Source of the DNA: Limosilactobacillus sp. WILCCON 0051
GTDB lineage: Bacteria > Bacillota > Bacilli > Lactobacillales > Lactobacillaceae
Length of the DNA stretch: 64,000 bases
Reading direction: 5' to 3'
NCBI RefSeq assembly: GCF_039955095.1
Contig: NZ_CP154878.1
Span: forward strand, 682,001-746,000
Under the pieces are notes generated by a model. The model searched no databases, was not told the origin of the DNA, and saw only the letters and a program-made list of their open reading frames with translations. Both the position numbers and the translations under genes were made by a program. Shown here in pieces: positions 41,681 through 50,253 of the stretch (the stretch's first letter is position 1; each line of letters begins with the position of its first letter).

Positions 41681-43024
41681 TTGGAAACTGAAAAGATTAT
41701 GGAAACGGTTCGCATGGTCTCTGAGGAAAAGCTGGATCTGCGAACGATTACGATGGGGATCTCGCTGCTTGATTGTATCGACAGCGACAGTGATCGGGCC
41801 TGTCAAAAGATTTACGACAAGATCACGAAAAAGGCCAAGGATCTGGTGCGGGTTGGCGAGGAAATCGAGACTGAATTCGGAATTCCAGTTGCCAACAAGC
41901 GCATCACGGTGACGCCGATTTCATTGATTGCCGCGGCCTCTGGTGATCACGACTATGTCAAGTATGCCTTGGCTTTGGATCGGGCTGCCAAAACGGTGGG
42001 CGTTGACTTTATCGGCGGCTATTCAGCACTGGTTCAAAAAGGCTACCAAAATGGCGACAAGACGCTTATCAAGTCGCTGCCCGAAGCCCTGACGCAGACT
42101 GACCTGGTCTGTGCATCCGTTAATGTTGGCTCCACAAGAACGGGAATCAACATGGATGCCGTCAAGGAAATGGGGGAAGTCGTTAAAAAAGCTTCCGAAC
42201 TGGACTACATGAACAATGCCAAGATGGTGATCTTCTGCAACGCGGTCGAAGACAATCCATTTATGGCGGGGGGCTTTCATGGCGTTGGCGAATCGGATGT
42301 CGTCATCAACTGTGGGGTCTCGGGTCCTGGGGTTGTCAAGGCAGCCCTTGAAAAAGTTAAGGGCGAATCAATGGACGTCGTAGCTGAAACCATTAAAAAG
42401 ACAGCCTTTAAGGTTACACGGATGGGGCAATTGGTTGGCACCACGGCGGCCAAGCGTTTGGGCGCCAAGTTTGGGATCGTTGACCTTTCATTGGCCCCCA
42501 CGGCAGCGATTGGCGACTCAATTGCCGAGATCTTGGAAGAAATCGGTCTTTCAAGCGTTGGCGCGCATGGAACGACCGCTGCTTTGGCGATGCTTAACGA
42601 TGCTGTTAAAAAAGGCGGTATTATGGCCTGCAGTCATGTCGGCGGACTTTCCGGCGCCTTCATTCCGGTTTCTGAAGATGCTGGGATGATCAAAGCCGTG
42701 AATGCTGGCTACCTGAACGTTTCCAAGCTGGAGGCCATGACGGCGGTCTGCTCGGTTGGGCTTGATATGATCGCAGTACCGGGTGATATCGAAGCTTCGA
42801 CCATCAGCGGGATGATTGCCGATGAGGCCGCAATTGGGATGATTAATGCCAAAACGACGGCAGTCCGGGTCATTCCGGTTCCCGGTAAAAAGGTTGGCGA
42901 TACGGTTGAATTTGGTGGTCTGCTGGGCTATGCGCCAATCATGGATGTCAGTCACGCCTCTTCAGCAGCCATGATCAGTCGCGGCGGCACGATTCCGGCA
43001 CCGGTTCATAGCTTTAAAAATTAA
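41681..43024 (+). CDS. PFL family protein (UPF0210)
   Basis: 447 residues with the family signature '[14 protein letters not shown]' near residue 16. The family (DUF711) has a fold related to pyruvate formate-lyase, but lacks a proven reaction. The start is read as TTG at 41681: AGGAGG (41669-41674) is 6 bases upstream and the resulting N-terminus matches the usual family start; an ATG at 41699 is the alternative. Co-transcribed with the ACT gene, which suggests ligand-controlled activity. Confidence 0.9.
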   Translation: METEKIMETVRMVSEEKLDLRTITMGISLLDCIDSDSDRACQKIYDKITKKAKDLVRVGEEIETEFGIPVANKRITVTPISLIAAASGDHDYVKYALALDRAAKTVGVDFIGGYSALVQKGYQNGDKTLIKSLPEALTQTDLVCASVNVGSTRTGINMDAVKEMGEVVKKASELDYMNNAKMVIFCNAVEDNPFMAGGFHGVGESDVVINCGVSGPGVVKAALEKVKGESMDVVAETIKKTAFKVTRMGQLVGTTAAKRLGAKFGIVDLSLAPTAAIGDSIAEILEEIGLSSVGAHGTTAALAMLNDAVKKGGIMACSHVGGLSGAFIPVSEDAGMIKAVNAGYLNVSKLEAMTAVCSVGLDMIAVPGDIEASTISGMIADEAAIGMINAKTTAVRVIPVPGKKVGDTVEFGGLLGYAPIMDVSHASSAAMISRGGTIPAPVHSFKN

Positions 43025-43033
43025 TCACAATGT

Positions 43034-43084
43034 TAAAGATCGCACTTGTCTGTTTAAATTGACAATTAACGGTCTTTTTTTTAT
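43034..43084 (+). terminator. Terminator after the PFL gene
   Basis: AAAGATCG / CGGTCTTT outer stem with an inner TTGTC / GACAA, followed by TTTTT. Confidence 0.7.
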
Positions 43085-43168
43085 TGCTAAATGAGAAATT
43101 GCGGATTTATTTAGAATATGTTATCATTATTCTAATATTTCTTTAATTTAGAATTGGGAGTGGAGAAT

Positions 43169-44749
43169 ATGAGTGTCCGGGTTCGCGACCTATTGAAACT
43201 GCCAACCCTGTCGCGGTCACACATCGCAGCTGGCGAAGCGGGGCTGGATCGAATAGTTTCAACAGTATCGGTAATCGACTTTACAGCGACGTCGGTGGCC
43301 CAACGAGAATTCTATCAGCCGGAGAATTCGGCTAATGAGCAGCTGCTGCTGACCTCAATTGAACAAGACAACTATGATCTGGTAACGGATTGTGCTAAAA
43401 TCGAACAGCTGGCCAAAACTGGCTGTGTCGGCGTGGTGATTTATTATGTCGGCGAGCGGGTACCAAGTCTCCCTGCTGAAATCAAGGAAGCGGCCGATCG
43501 CGTCAACTTCTTGATGATTTTTGCCCAGGAAACGCAAAAGAATATGACTTATAGTGCCGTTATCTCTGAAATCATGTTTGCAATTTTCCAAGATCGAATG
43601 CGTCATCCCAGCTTTGCACCAACGATTATCGGTCGCGTTTCGGCAATGCCGGAATATCGGCGCAGCGTTGGCGAGGTCTTGAAGCTTTTGGCCGAACAGG
43701 TGCAGGCTTCATTGGCAGTTGTTGATGACCAAGGCGAGATCGTGTATCGTGAAAACTGGCCCAAAGAAGCCACTGTCAACTGGGAAAGTCTGTTGAACGT
43801 GGTTGAAAAAATCGATATGAATGGCGAGCTGCCGGTAACTACATCAGATGGCATGAAGATTACGCATTGGCGCTTGCCAAACAGTGAGTATACGGTCTTA
43901 TTCGTTGGCCAACAGACGGTAACCAATCTGACGTGCGAGCGAGTGGCTGAAACGCTGCAGACGGCCTTGAATCTTTGGGGCTATCAAAATCAAGATGATC
44001 AGAATCTGATTCGCGCCATCATTCAAGGGCAGGTTGTTCGGGCTGCCAAACTGGGTCGTCAATACCGCTTTGATCCTAAAAATACGCAGGCTGCTTTAAT
44101 CGTCAGCTGTCCAAATGACGTTAACAAGGCTAAGCTGAAAAAATGGGTTGATCGGCTGACTGCGCAATATACCGACCAGCTGATCAGTGACTGGTATAAT
44201 GATCAATTGATCGTATTATCGCAAAAGACGCTTTCCTATCAAAACTGGCAGAACTGGGAAGCTGAGTTTAAAAAAGACGATCAGCAATTAGCTGCCCAGT
44301 GTGTCGTAGTCGAAGCAGCCGTGGTCGATGGTTTTGGCGGCATTCAGAGATTGTATCAGCTGGTCAGTCAATACTTGCCAGCAGCCCGTACGATCTTGCC
44401 GCATCGCTTGTTTTTCAAGCAGGCTGATCTGGAGTTTGCGCGGGGCTGTCAAAGAGAGCTGCAGGAAGAAGGCACTGAGGTCATTCGTTGGCAAAAGCGG
44501 CTGGACTCCATGCAGCATAATCTGGTAGAAACACTGATGGCCTTTTTGCTTGATACGCCGCAGAATATAGAGCAGGCTGGTGATCTGCTTTACGTTCACC
44601 GAAATACGATCAAATACCGGCTGAATAAGATCAGCAATCGATTTGGCTTTGTTCCCGGCGTCATGCCTGAATCATTTGAGCTCTATCAGGCTTTGGGCGT
44701 TCATCGGCTTTTGCGCGGTAATGATGAACCGAACGAATTGAGCGAATGA
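43169..44749 (+). CDS. PucR-family transcriptional regulator
   Basis: 526 residues. N-terminal PucR domain (about 1-150; 'MSVRVRDLLKLPTLSRSHIAAG'-type start), a central GGDEF-like/CdaR region, and a C-terminal helix-turn-helix 'NIEQAGDLLYVHRNTIKYRLNKI' near 480. Such proteins activate purine catabolism or related genes in Bacillus; the target here is unknown because no purine catabolic gene is adjacent. Start 43169 has GGAGTGGAG upstream. A gap of 70 bases with no terminator precedes the promoter of the ncRNA candidate. Confidence 0.85.
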   Translation: MSVRVRDLLKLPTLSRSHIAAGEAGLDRIVSTVSVIDFTATSVAQREFYQPENSANEQLLLTSIEQDNYDLVTDCAKIEQLAKTGCVGVVIYYVGERVPSLPAEIKEAADRVNFLMIFAQETQKNMTYSAVISEIMFAIFQDRMRHPSFAPTIIGRVSAMPEYRRSVGEVLKLLAEQVQASLAVVDDQGEIVYRENWPKEATVNWESLLNVVEKIDMNGELPVTTSDGMKITHWRLPNSEYTVLFVGQQTVTNLTCERVAETLQTALNLWGYQNQDDQNLIRAIIQGQVVRAAKLGRQYRFDPKNTQAALIVSCPNDVNKAKLKKWVDRLTAQYTDQLISDWYNDQLIVLSQKTLSYQNWQNWEAEFKKDDQQLAAQCVVVEAAVVDGFGGIQRLYQLVSQYLPAARTILPHRLFFKQADLEFARGCQRELQEEGTEVIRWQKRLDSMQHNLVETLMAFLLDTPQNIEQAGDLLYVHRNTIKYRLNKISNRFGFVPGVMPESFELYQALGVHRLLRGNDEPNELSE

Positions 44750-44785
44750 AACAAGTAAAGAGAAAAATTTTGGTCGACGTGCCTA

Positions 44786-44947
44786 ATGACAAGCAATGAT
44801 TTTATTCGTATAATATTACGTATAGTTAGAAATCTATCTGCGAACGAAGACTTCTAATTAGTTGTCAGCGTCGGCAAGCGCTGGCACACTTCAAATTTTC
44901 CTAATTCCGAGAGCGAGTGACTTTTTTGGCGGTCATTCGCTTTTTTT
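44786..44947 (+). ncRNA. Candidate short terminated RNA or leader with its own promoter
   Basis: Promoter ATGACA (44786-44791), 17 bases, TATAAT (44809-44814). The transcript from about 44821 folds as stem 1 TTAGAA/TTCTAA (44825-44857), perfect stem 2 TGTCAGCG/CGCTGGCA (44863-44886), and a terminator GCGAGTGAC/GTCATTCGC with seven Ts (44913-44947). No small ORF with an SD is seen. It matches no riboswitch class I can recall. Confidence 0.5.
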
Positions 44948-45062
44948 AGTGGCTGCAAAAAAAGGTCAACAGAAAAAGTCAACAGAAACATGCTGCTGAC
45001 CAAGCCGACTGAGCGATTCGATAGATTAAAGCATTCGGCGACCAGCCGTTTTTACTTTTGTT

Positions 45063-45117
45063 GCCAAAGTGAGTTGCAACTCACTTTGGCGTTCGATATA
45101 ATGAGTGCGTACTCACT
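45063..45117 (+). promoter_or_regulatory. Promoter with two palindromic operators for the ABC-TetR operon
   Basis: A perfect 28-bp palindrome GCCAAAGTGAGTTG / CAACTCACTTTGGC (45063-45090) contains the -35 TTGCAA (45074-45079) at its centre. The -10 TATAAT (45097-45102) is 17 bases on. A second, shorter palindrome TGAGT-GCGT-ACTCA (45102-45115) covers the transcript start. Both share the AGTGAGT half-site. The TetR encoded at 47005-47640 is the likely repressor. Confidence 0.75.
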
Positions 45118-45136
45118 TAACGAAAAGAGGGAAATA

Positions 45137-45877
45137 ATGGAAAATACGATTGCAATTACCGACCTCCAGATTGGCTATCAGCAAAAACCAGTAGTTAAAA
45201 ACATCAATCTTACCGTTCGTCCTGGTGAGATTCTTGGGCTGCTTGGTCCCAGCGGTTCAGGTAAAACCACCTTGATTAGGGCAATTATGGGCATGATTAA
45301 GCCAATGAGCGGCACGGTGCGCGTTTTTGGCCAATCCATGCCGAATCGACACTTATTGGAAAAGATTGGCTATATGGGACAGACGGATGCCTTATACGAT
45401 ACGCTTACGGCCCGCGAAAATCTCCAGTTCTTTGCCAGCCTGCGCAAAATGACACGTCAGCAGACTGCCATTGAGATTGAGCGAGTCGTACGGGTGGTCA
45501 GTCTGCAGTCGTTTCTGGATCGGCGCGTGGCTGACTTTTCTGGCGGCATGAAGCGGCGGCTTTCATTGGCAATTACGCTGCTGGGAACCAGTGAGCTTTT
45601 GATTTTGGATGAACCGACCGTGGGGATTGACCCCGAGCTGCGGATCCAGATCTGGCAGGAATTAAAGCAGCTGGCAGCAGCCGGCAAAACGATTCTGATG
45701 ACGACGCATGTAATGGAGGATGCTGAACAGACCACACAGCTTTTGATGATTCGAAATGGCGAGGCGATTGCTGCCGGCACGCCGCTTGAGTTGAAACAGC
45801 AGTATGCCGTTGATAACGTTGAAGAAGTATTCTTAAAGGCGGGGAGGATTCAAGATGCGCATCTTAGCAGTCTTTAA
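45137..45877 (+). CDS. ABC transporter ATP-binding protein
   Basis: 246 residues. Walker A 'GPSGSGKTTLI' near 42, Q-loop 'GYMGQTD' near 88, signature 'DFSGGMKRRLS' near 138, Walker B 'LLILDEPTVGIDP' near 158. It is of the drug/antibiotic exporter type. Start at ATG 45137 ('MENTIAI') with AAGAGGG upstream; a longer frame from 44990 would run through the operator. Overlaps the permease gene by 23 bases. Confidence 0.93.
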   Translation: MENTIAITDLQIGYQQKPVVKNINLTVRPGEILGLLGPSGSGKTTLIRAIMGMIKPMSGTVRVFGQSMPNRHLLEKIGYMGQTDALYDTLTARENLQFFASLRKMTRQQTAIEIERVVRVVSLQSFLDRRVADFSGGMKRRLSLAITLLGTSELLILDEPTVGIDPELRIQIWQELKQLAAAGKTILMTTHVMEDAEQTTQLLMIRNGEAIAAGTPLELKQQYAVDNVEEVFLKAGRIQDAHLSSL

Positions 45878-46991
45878 GCGAGTTGTTTTGGAAATGCTGC
45901 GTGATCGGCGCACGCTGGTTTTAATGATGTTTGGACCGTTGCTGATGCTGTCTTTGATCTGGGCCATCTTTCAGACCAATGCCACGCAAACGACCGTCCT
46001 GGCGACACAGAATGTTGATGCCACATTGGTTAAGGCAGTTGATGGCACCAAACATCTCAAAGTCGTCAAGGTTAAAAAAAATGAAGATCAAACGGCCCGC
46101 CAGTTGATCAGAAAAAATGACTATGCTGGTGTTTTAAAAGAAGAGCGTGGTCGCTTGACATTAACGCTGGCAAACAGCAACCCATCGCAAAGCAAGCTGA
46201 TTCGTCAAGGTCTAAGTCTGGCAAAGATCAAACTGGCACTGCAGAACCAGACGCGAGTAATCAAACAGCAGCAGGCAATGCTTCAAACGCTGCTTGCTCA
46301 ATTGCCAGCTGCTGATAAGATGTCTGCTGGCAGTCAGTCAACGGCTGAGAAAAAAGTTGCGGTCAAGTATCTATATGGCAGTGCTGACTCGACTTATTTT
46401 GATGCGATTTTTCCAATTATGATCAGTTTTGTCGTGTTCTTCTTTGTCTTTTTGATTTCAGGAATTGCCCTGCTTAGAGAACGGACGCGCGGCACGCTGG
46501 ATCGGGTCTTGGCAACTCCGATTCGTCGCGGTGAATTGATCGGCGGCTATATCCTTGGCTATGGCATGTTTGCAATCGTGCAGACCTTGATTATCGTTGG
46601 CTTTAGCATCTGGATTTTTAAAATGCAGGTTTTGGGCAGCCTCAGTGGCGTCTTTTTAACCAATAGTCTAGTTGCTTTGGTTGCGCTCACCTTAGGCCTT
46701 TTGATCTCGTCATTTGCCCAATCAGAGTTCCAGATGATGCAGTTTGTACCAATCGTCGTTATTCCACAGATTCTTTTTTCCGGATTGATTCCGTTTGATA
46801 CCATGCCGCACTGGCTAAGGCTGATTGGCTATTGTGCGCCGCTTTATTATGGCTCAACGGCAATGACCAGCCTCATTGAAAAAGGTGCCGGTCTTTTACA
46901 GGTTGGCAGCGAGCTGGGCATCCTGGTTGGTTTTGCGTTTTTGTTTATCATTCTTAATGTGTTATCTTTAAGAAAATATCGTCCAGTTTAA
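45855..46991 (+). CDS. ABC-2 family transporter permease
   Basis: 378 residues. One N-terminal membrane helix, a large extracellular domain (about 45-180), then five membrane helices, the YhfI/YbhR-type layout. 'ERTRGTLDRVLATPIRRGELIGGY' and 'LIPFDTMPHWLR' regions are typical. Start ATG 45855 has GGGGAGG upstream within the ATPase gene. With the ATPase it should export a drug-like or lipid substrate. Confidence 0.9.
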   Translation: MRILAVFKRVVLEMLRDRRTLVLMMFGPLLMLSLIWAIFQTNATQTTVLATQNVDATLVKAVDGTKHLKVVKVKKNEDQTARQLIRKNDYAGVLKEERGRLTLTLANSNPSQSKLIRQGLSLAKIKLALQNQTRVIKQQQAMLQTLLAQLPAADKMSAGSQSTAEKKVAVKYLYGSADSTYFDAIFPIMISFVVFFFVFLISGIALLRERTRGTLDRVLATPIRRGELIGGYILGYGMFAIVQTLIIVGFSIWIFKMQVLGSLSGVFLTNSLVALVALTLGLLISSFAQSEFQMMQFVPIVVIPQILFSGLIPFDTMPHWLRLIGYCAPLYYGSTAMTSLIEKGAGLLQVGSELGILVGFAFLFIILNVLSLRKYRPV

Positions 46992-47004
46992 AGGAGTTGT
47001 TGGG

Positions 47005-47640
47005 ATGGCTGAAGATATTTTTGAAAACATGCTGGCTAAGATGGATATTACCCAGCGTCAGCAGGCGGTTTTGCGAGCCAGCATGGAGCTGTTTGCCACA
47101 CAGGGCTTTAACCAAACCAGTACGCGGCAAATCGCGCAAAAGGCGGGAGTTGCTGAAGGGACGGTCTATAAGCAGTTTAAGACCAAACAGGAGATCTTGA
47201 CGGCAATCCTAACGCCAGTCCGTGAATTGGTAATTCCCCAGGTTACGACTGAGTTTGCGCAAGAGATCTTGGTACGGCAATATCCAAGATTAGGCGATCT
47301 GGTTCATGAGATGATTTTGAATCGGCTGCAGCTGGTCGACAACAATCGCTGTTTTGCCCGGCTGATGTACGGATCGTTTTTAGAACAGCCACGTCTGCGT
47401 CAAGAGGTGGTCGCTGCCTTTACCAAACAGGTTGCCGCACCGTTTTTAAAGATTTTTGAATTTTATCAAAAGCAGGGGCAGATCAGAGCAGACCTGGCGA
47501 CTCAAAGCATCGTCCAGTTGATGATCTCGACGCTTTTAGGCTATACGGCCAGGATGGTTCTGTTTGACCAGCATTTTGATCTGCAAACGGCAGCTGATGA
47601 AGGAACGAGTCTGGTCATGCACGGCATCGCCAACTCCTAG
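47005..47640 (+). CDS. TetR/AcrR-family repressor
   Basis: 211 residues. N-terminal helix-turn-helix near 20-60 ('LFATQGFNQTSTRQIAQKAG', 'GTVYKQFKTKQEIL'). The ligand domain is variable. Starts 13 bases after the permease stop with AAAGGAG upstream. As the last gene of the operon with palindromic sites at its promoter, it most likely represses the whole ABC operon in answer to an exported compound. Confidence 0.92.
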   Translation: MAEDIFENMLAKMDITQRQQAVLRASMELFATQGFNQTSTRQIAQKAGVAEGTVYKQFKTKQEILTAILTPVRELVIPQVTTEFAQEILVRQYPRLGDLVHEMILNRLQLVDNNRCFARLMYGSFLEQPRLRQEVVAAFTKQVAAPFLKIFEFYQKQGQIRADLATQSIVQLMISTLLGYTARMVLFDQHFDLQTAADEGTSLVMHGIANS

Positions 47641-47691
47641 CAGTTGTTGCTGCTGATTAATGACCGTATTTGAAATCAGACTGAACATAAT

Positions 47692-47731
47692 TAAAACCGC
47701 CCGTTTCTTAGCAAAGAAACAGGCGGTTTTG
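47692..47731. terminator. Bidirectional terminator between tetR and the lysR gene
   Basis: AAAACCGCCCGTTTCTT / AAGAAACAGGCGGTTTT, nearly perfect. Confidence 0.85.
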
Positions 47732-47776
47732 GTTAGCTGTAAGAAACTGTTGAAACAATCATCCAGTTATTTTTCA

Positions 47777-48667
47777 CTAGTCGCTGTTTTCATGGTCAGC
47801 AAAGTAGTCAACGGTTGCCCAGGTGTCCTGCAGCTTGGTAATCAACGGAGCAAGGTGCGTTCGATGCTTGGTCAGAAAGCAGGCATAGAATTTCTGATGT
47901 GCAATCTGATCATTGATGGGAATCTCAATGCGATCTTTGGGCAGACCTTCTCCCCAAAGACGGTCAATAGTCGTAAGATTGGTGGAAAAGAAAGGAAAGT
48001 TGGAATGATTCAGCAGCTCATTATATTCATCTGATCGTTCTTGATAAATGAAGCGGCCGTTTGGAATCTCGTTTTCAAAGATCGTTCCCCAAAAACCAAC
48101 GTTAAGGGCCACTAAAAAAGTTGTTTCTGCGAGATCCTTAAAGCTCAGGCTCGGTTTGTCTGCCAATGCTGAATCGTGCTTGACGTTGACTGCCAGATAT
48201 TCCGTACCAAGATAGACATTGGAAAATTGGGCGCCTTTTAAGGGATGATTGAGCATGAGCAGGGTGAATTGCTCGTCAGACAGCAGCTTTTCAAAGTCAT
48301 TGTAGATAAATTCCGGCTTAATGACCACGTTTGGTATCTTAGCTGCCCGAGCAACAATCAGTGGTCCGGGAGCATTGGCGGCAATTTCGATTTTGGAATG
48401 ACTTTGGGCAAAATTTTTAACGCGTTGGCTGAATGATTGATTGGCAGCAATTATTTTTTCAGCTTCTTTAGCCGCAAATTGGCCAGTCTCATTCAAGCTG
48501 ATTCGATTTGGCTGCCGGTCAAAAAGGACGACTCCCAACTCGGCCTCAAGCTTTTTCATTGATCTGGTCAGCGAGGGTTGAGTGACTGCCAATTCAGCAG
48601 CCGCTTTGGTTAGAGTGCCAGATTTAGCGAAAGCAACCAGGGCTTTTAATAAATAGTTGTCAATCAT
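47777..48667 (-). CDS. LysR-family transcriptional regulator
   Basis: 296 residues. N-terminal winged HTH ('MIDNYLLKALVAFAKSGTLT', 'AAAELAVTQPSLTRSMKKLE') and a C-terminal effector domain. SD GAGGT precedes the ATG at 48665-48667 on the complement. Transcribed away from the SDR gene at 48857 with a palindrome between them, so it probably controls that gene. The effector is unknown. Confidence 0.92.
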   Translation of the reverse strand: MIDNYLLKALVAFAKSGTLTKAAAELAVTQPSLTRSMKKLEAELGVVLFDRQPNRISLNETGQFAAKEAEKIIAANQSFSQRVKNFAQSHSKIEIAANAPGPLIVARAAKIPNVVIKPEFIYNDFEKLLSDEQFTLLMLNHPLKGAQFSNVYLGTEYLAVNVKHDSALADKPSLSFKDLAETTFLVALNVGFWGTIFENEIPNGRFIYQERSDEYNELLNHSNFPFFSTNLTTIDRLWGEGLPKDRIEIPINDQIAHQKFYACFLTKHRTHLAPLITKLQDTWATVDYFADHENSD

Positions 48668-48679
48668 TTTTTTACCTCA

Positions 48680-48704
48680 CTAGTATAACTATTATTTATA
48701 CTAG
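48680..48704. promoter_or_regulatory. Palindromic operator between the lysR and SDR genes
   Basis: CTAGTATAA (48680-48688), 7 bases, TTATACTAG (48696-48704): perfect 9-bp arms. T-N11-A is contained. It overlaps the lysR promoter region, fitting autoregulation. Confidence 0.65.
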
Positions 48705-48856
48705 CATGATGAATTAGCATTTTTCAATCAAAGTGGAACCCCATTATAATGATTGCAATATCAAGCAGCGATTTAAATTCAGCCGCTTGGCAATCTTTTT
48801 TAAATCAATGCTTAATCTGGCAGAGCGATTAAAATAAAAGAAATGAGGCTTAAACC

Positions 48857-49600
48857 ATGATCACAGGAAAAGTAGTAGTAATTACCGGCGCATCTTCAGG
48901 AATCGGCGAGGCAACCGCTAAACGCCTGGCTACGGCCGGGGCTAAGGTAGTTTTGGGCGCACGGCATGCAGACAGACTAAAGGCAATCGTTGCTCAGATT
49001 CAAAAAGACGGCGGCACGGCCAGCTTTCTGCCGATCGACGTTGCGCGTAAAGAGGACAGTCAAGCTTTGGCAGCTCATGCCATCCAATGTTTTGGCCGAA
49101 TTGATGCGATTTTCTTGAATGCTGGCATTATGCCCAGTTCTCGTTTAGCTGAGTTAAAGACTGACGACTGGGATCGCACCATTGACATCAACCTAAAAGG
49201 CGTGCTCTATGGCATTGCGGCCGTTTTGCCGATTTTTAACAAACAGCATCAAGGACAGATAATTGCTACTTCTTCAGTAGCCGGCTTAAAAGTCTATCCA
49301 GGGTACGCTGCTTATTGTGCCAGCAAATGGGCCGTCCGCGAAATAATGGAGGCTTTAAGGCTTGAAGCAGCTCAGGATAAGGCAAATCTTCGTACGACGA
49401 CGATCTATCCAGCAGCGGTGCATTCCAATTTGATTAGCGGAATTACCAATGATGCAATTCGCAATGGCGAGATCGCGGTCCGTAAGCAGACGGAACTGGC
49501 TGCAGATGAAGTAGCCAAAGCAGTTGAGTATGTCATTGATGCACCAGCTGAAACTGATATTCATGAATTGACGATTGCGCCTTTAAATCAAGAATGGTAA
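48857..49600 (+). CDS. SDR-family oxidoreductase
   Basis: 247 residues, classical SDR: cofactor 'TGASSGIG' at residues 10-17, 'NAGIM' near 90, 'ATSSVAG' near 138, catalytic Tyr/Lys in 'YCASKWAV' near 155. The YdfG-like subgroup acts on hydroxy acids and serine, but the substrate here is unknown. SD ATGAGG precedes ATG 48857. Divergent from the lysR gene. Confidence 0.9.
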   Translation: MITGKVVVITGASSGIGEATAKRLATAGAKVVLGARHADRLKAIVAQIQKDGGTASFLPIDVARKEDSQALAAHAIQCFGRIDAIFLNAGIMPSSRLAELKTDDWDRTIDINLKGVLYGIAAVLPIFNKQHQGQIIATSSVAGLKVYPGYAAYCASKWAVREIMEALRLEAAQDKANLRTTTIYPAAVHSNLISGITNDAIRNGEIAVRKQTELAADEVAKAVEYVIDAPAETDIHELTIAPLNQEW

Positions 49601-49677
49601 TTGGCAGACGATACAAATTTAGCGATAGCCGAGATCAGCTGAATAATAGACAAAACGATAATAAGCAGGTGATTTAG

Positions 49678-50196
49678 ATGGTTGAACGAGTCAAGTTGAC
49701 GACCGAACAGCAGCGATTGATTGCTAAAAACAAGCCTTTGATCCAACTGCTGAATTCGGCAGTCCATTCTGATGGTGAGATTCGGGCACTTCTAAGTGAG
49801 ATTACTGGTGAAAAAATTGACGCAAGCAATGAAATCAGGTTGCCGTTTTTTACTGACAATGGTTTCAATACCCATCTCGGTAAGCGCATTTTTATCAATA
49901 CTGGAGTAACTTTTGCGGATCTGGGCGGTATTTATATTGATGATGATGTCTTGATCGGTCCAGGCGCCAGTCTGCTTAGCGTGAATCACCCGCTTAAACC
50001 GGCTTTTCGGCATGAAATGGAGCTGCAGCCGGTTCATGTTAAGCGAAACGCCTGGATCGGAGCTGGAGCACGAATTCTACCTGGCGTAACGATCGGCGAG
50101 AATGCAGTTGTCGGTGCGGGCGCCGTCGTGACTAAAGATATTCCTGATAATACGGTGGCTGTTGGTGTGCCGGCCTTTGTTAAGAACTTTATCTAA
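49678..50196 (+). CDS. Sugar O-acetyltransferase, hexapeptide-repeat family
   Basis: 172 residues. N-terminal Maa-type helical region, then left-handed beta-helix repeats ('IYIDDDVLIGPGASLLS', 'AWIGAGARILPGVTIGENAVVGAGAVVTKD'). 'NHPL' (active-site His) near 102. The N-terminal part resembles maltose/galactoside acetyltransferases and the size is slightly short of the usual 185. Only a weak SD (AGGTG) is seen. Confidence 0.87.
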   Translation: MVERVKLTTEQQRLIAKNKPLIQLLNSAVHSDGEIRALLSEITGEKIDASNEIRLPFFTDNGFNTHLGKRIFINTGVTFADLGGIYIDDDVLIGPGASLLSVNHPLKPAFRHEMELQPVHVKRNAWIGAGARILPGVTIGENAVVGAGAVVTKDIPDNTVAVGVPAFVKNFI

Positions 50197-50209
50197 TTAA
50201 TTTTGGCAA

Positions 50210-50250
50210 CAAAAAGCATCACCTGACAATAACGGCAAGTGATGCTTTTG
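50210..50250. terminator. Bidirectional terminator
   Basis: AAAAGCATCAC / GTGATGCTTTT, with convergent genes on each side. Confidence 0.8.
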
Positions 50251-50253
50251 ACT

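Noticed and set aside
44965..44988. Two GTCAACAGAAA direct repeats 13 bases apart
   Set aside because: Only two 11-base copies in an A/T-rich leader; could be chance.
47660..48034. 124-codon plus-strand frame antisense to the LysR gene
   Set aside because: Begins in the terminator and overlaps the well-supported minus-strand LysR coding sequence.
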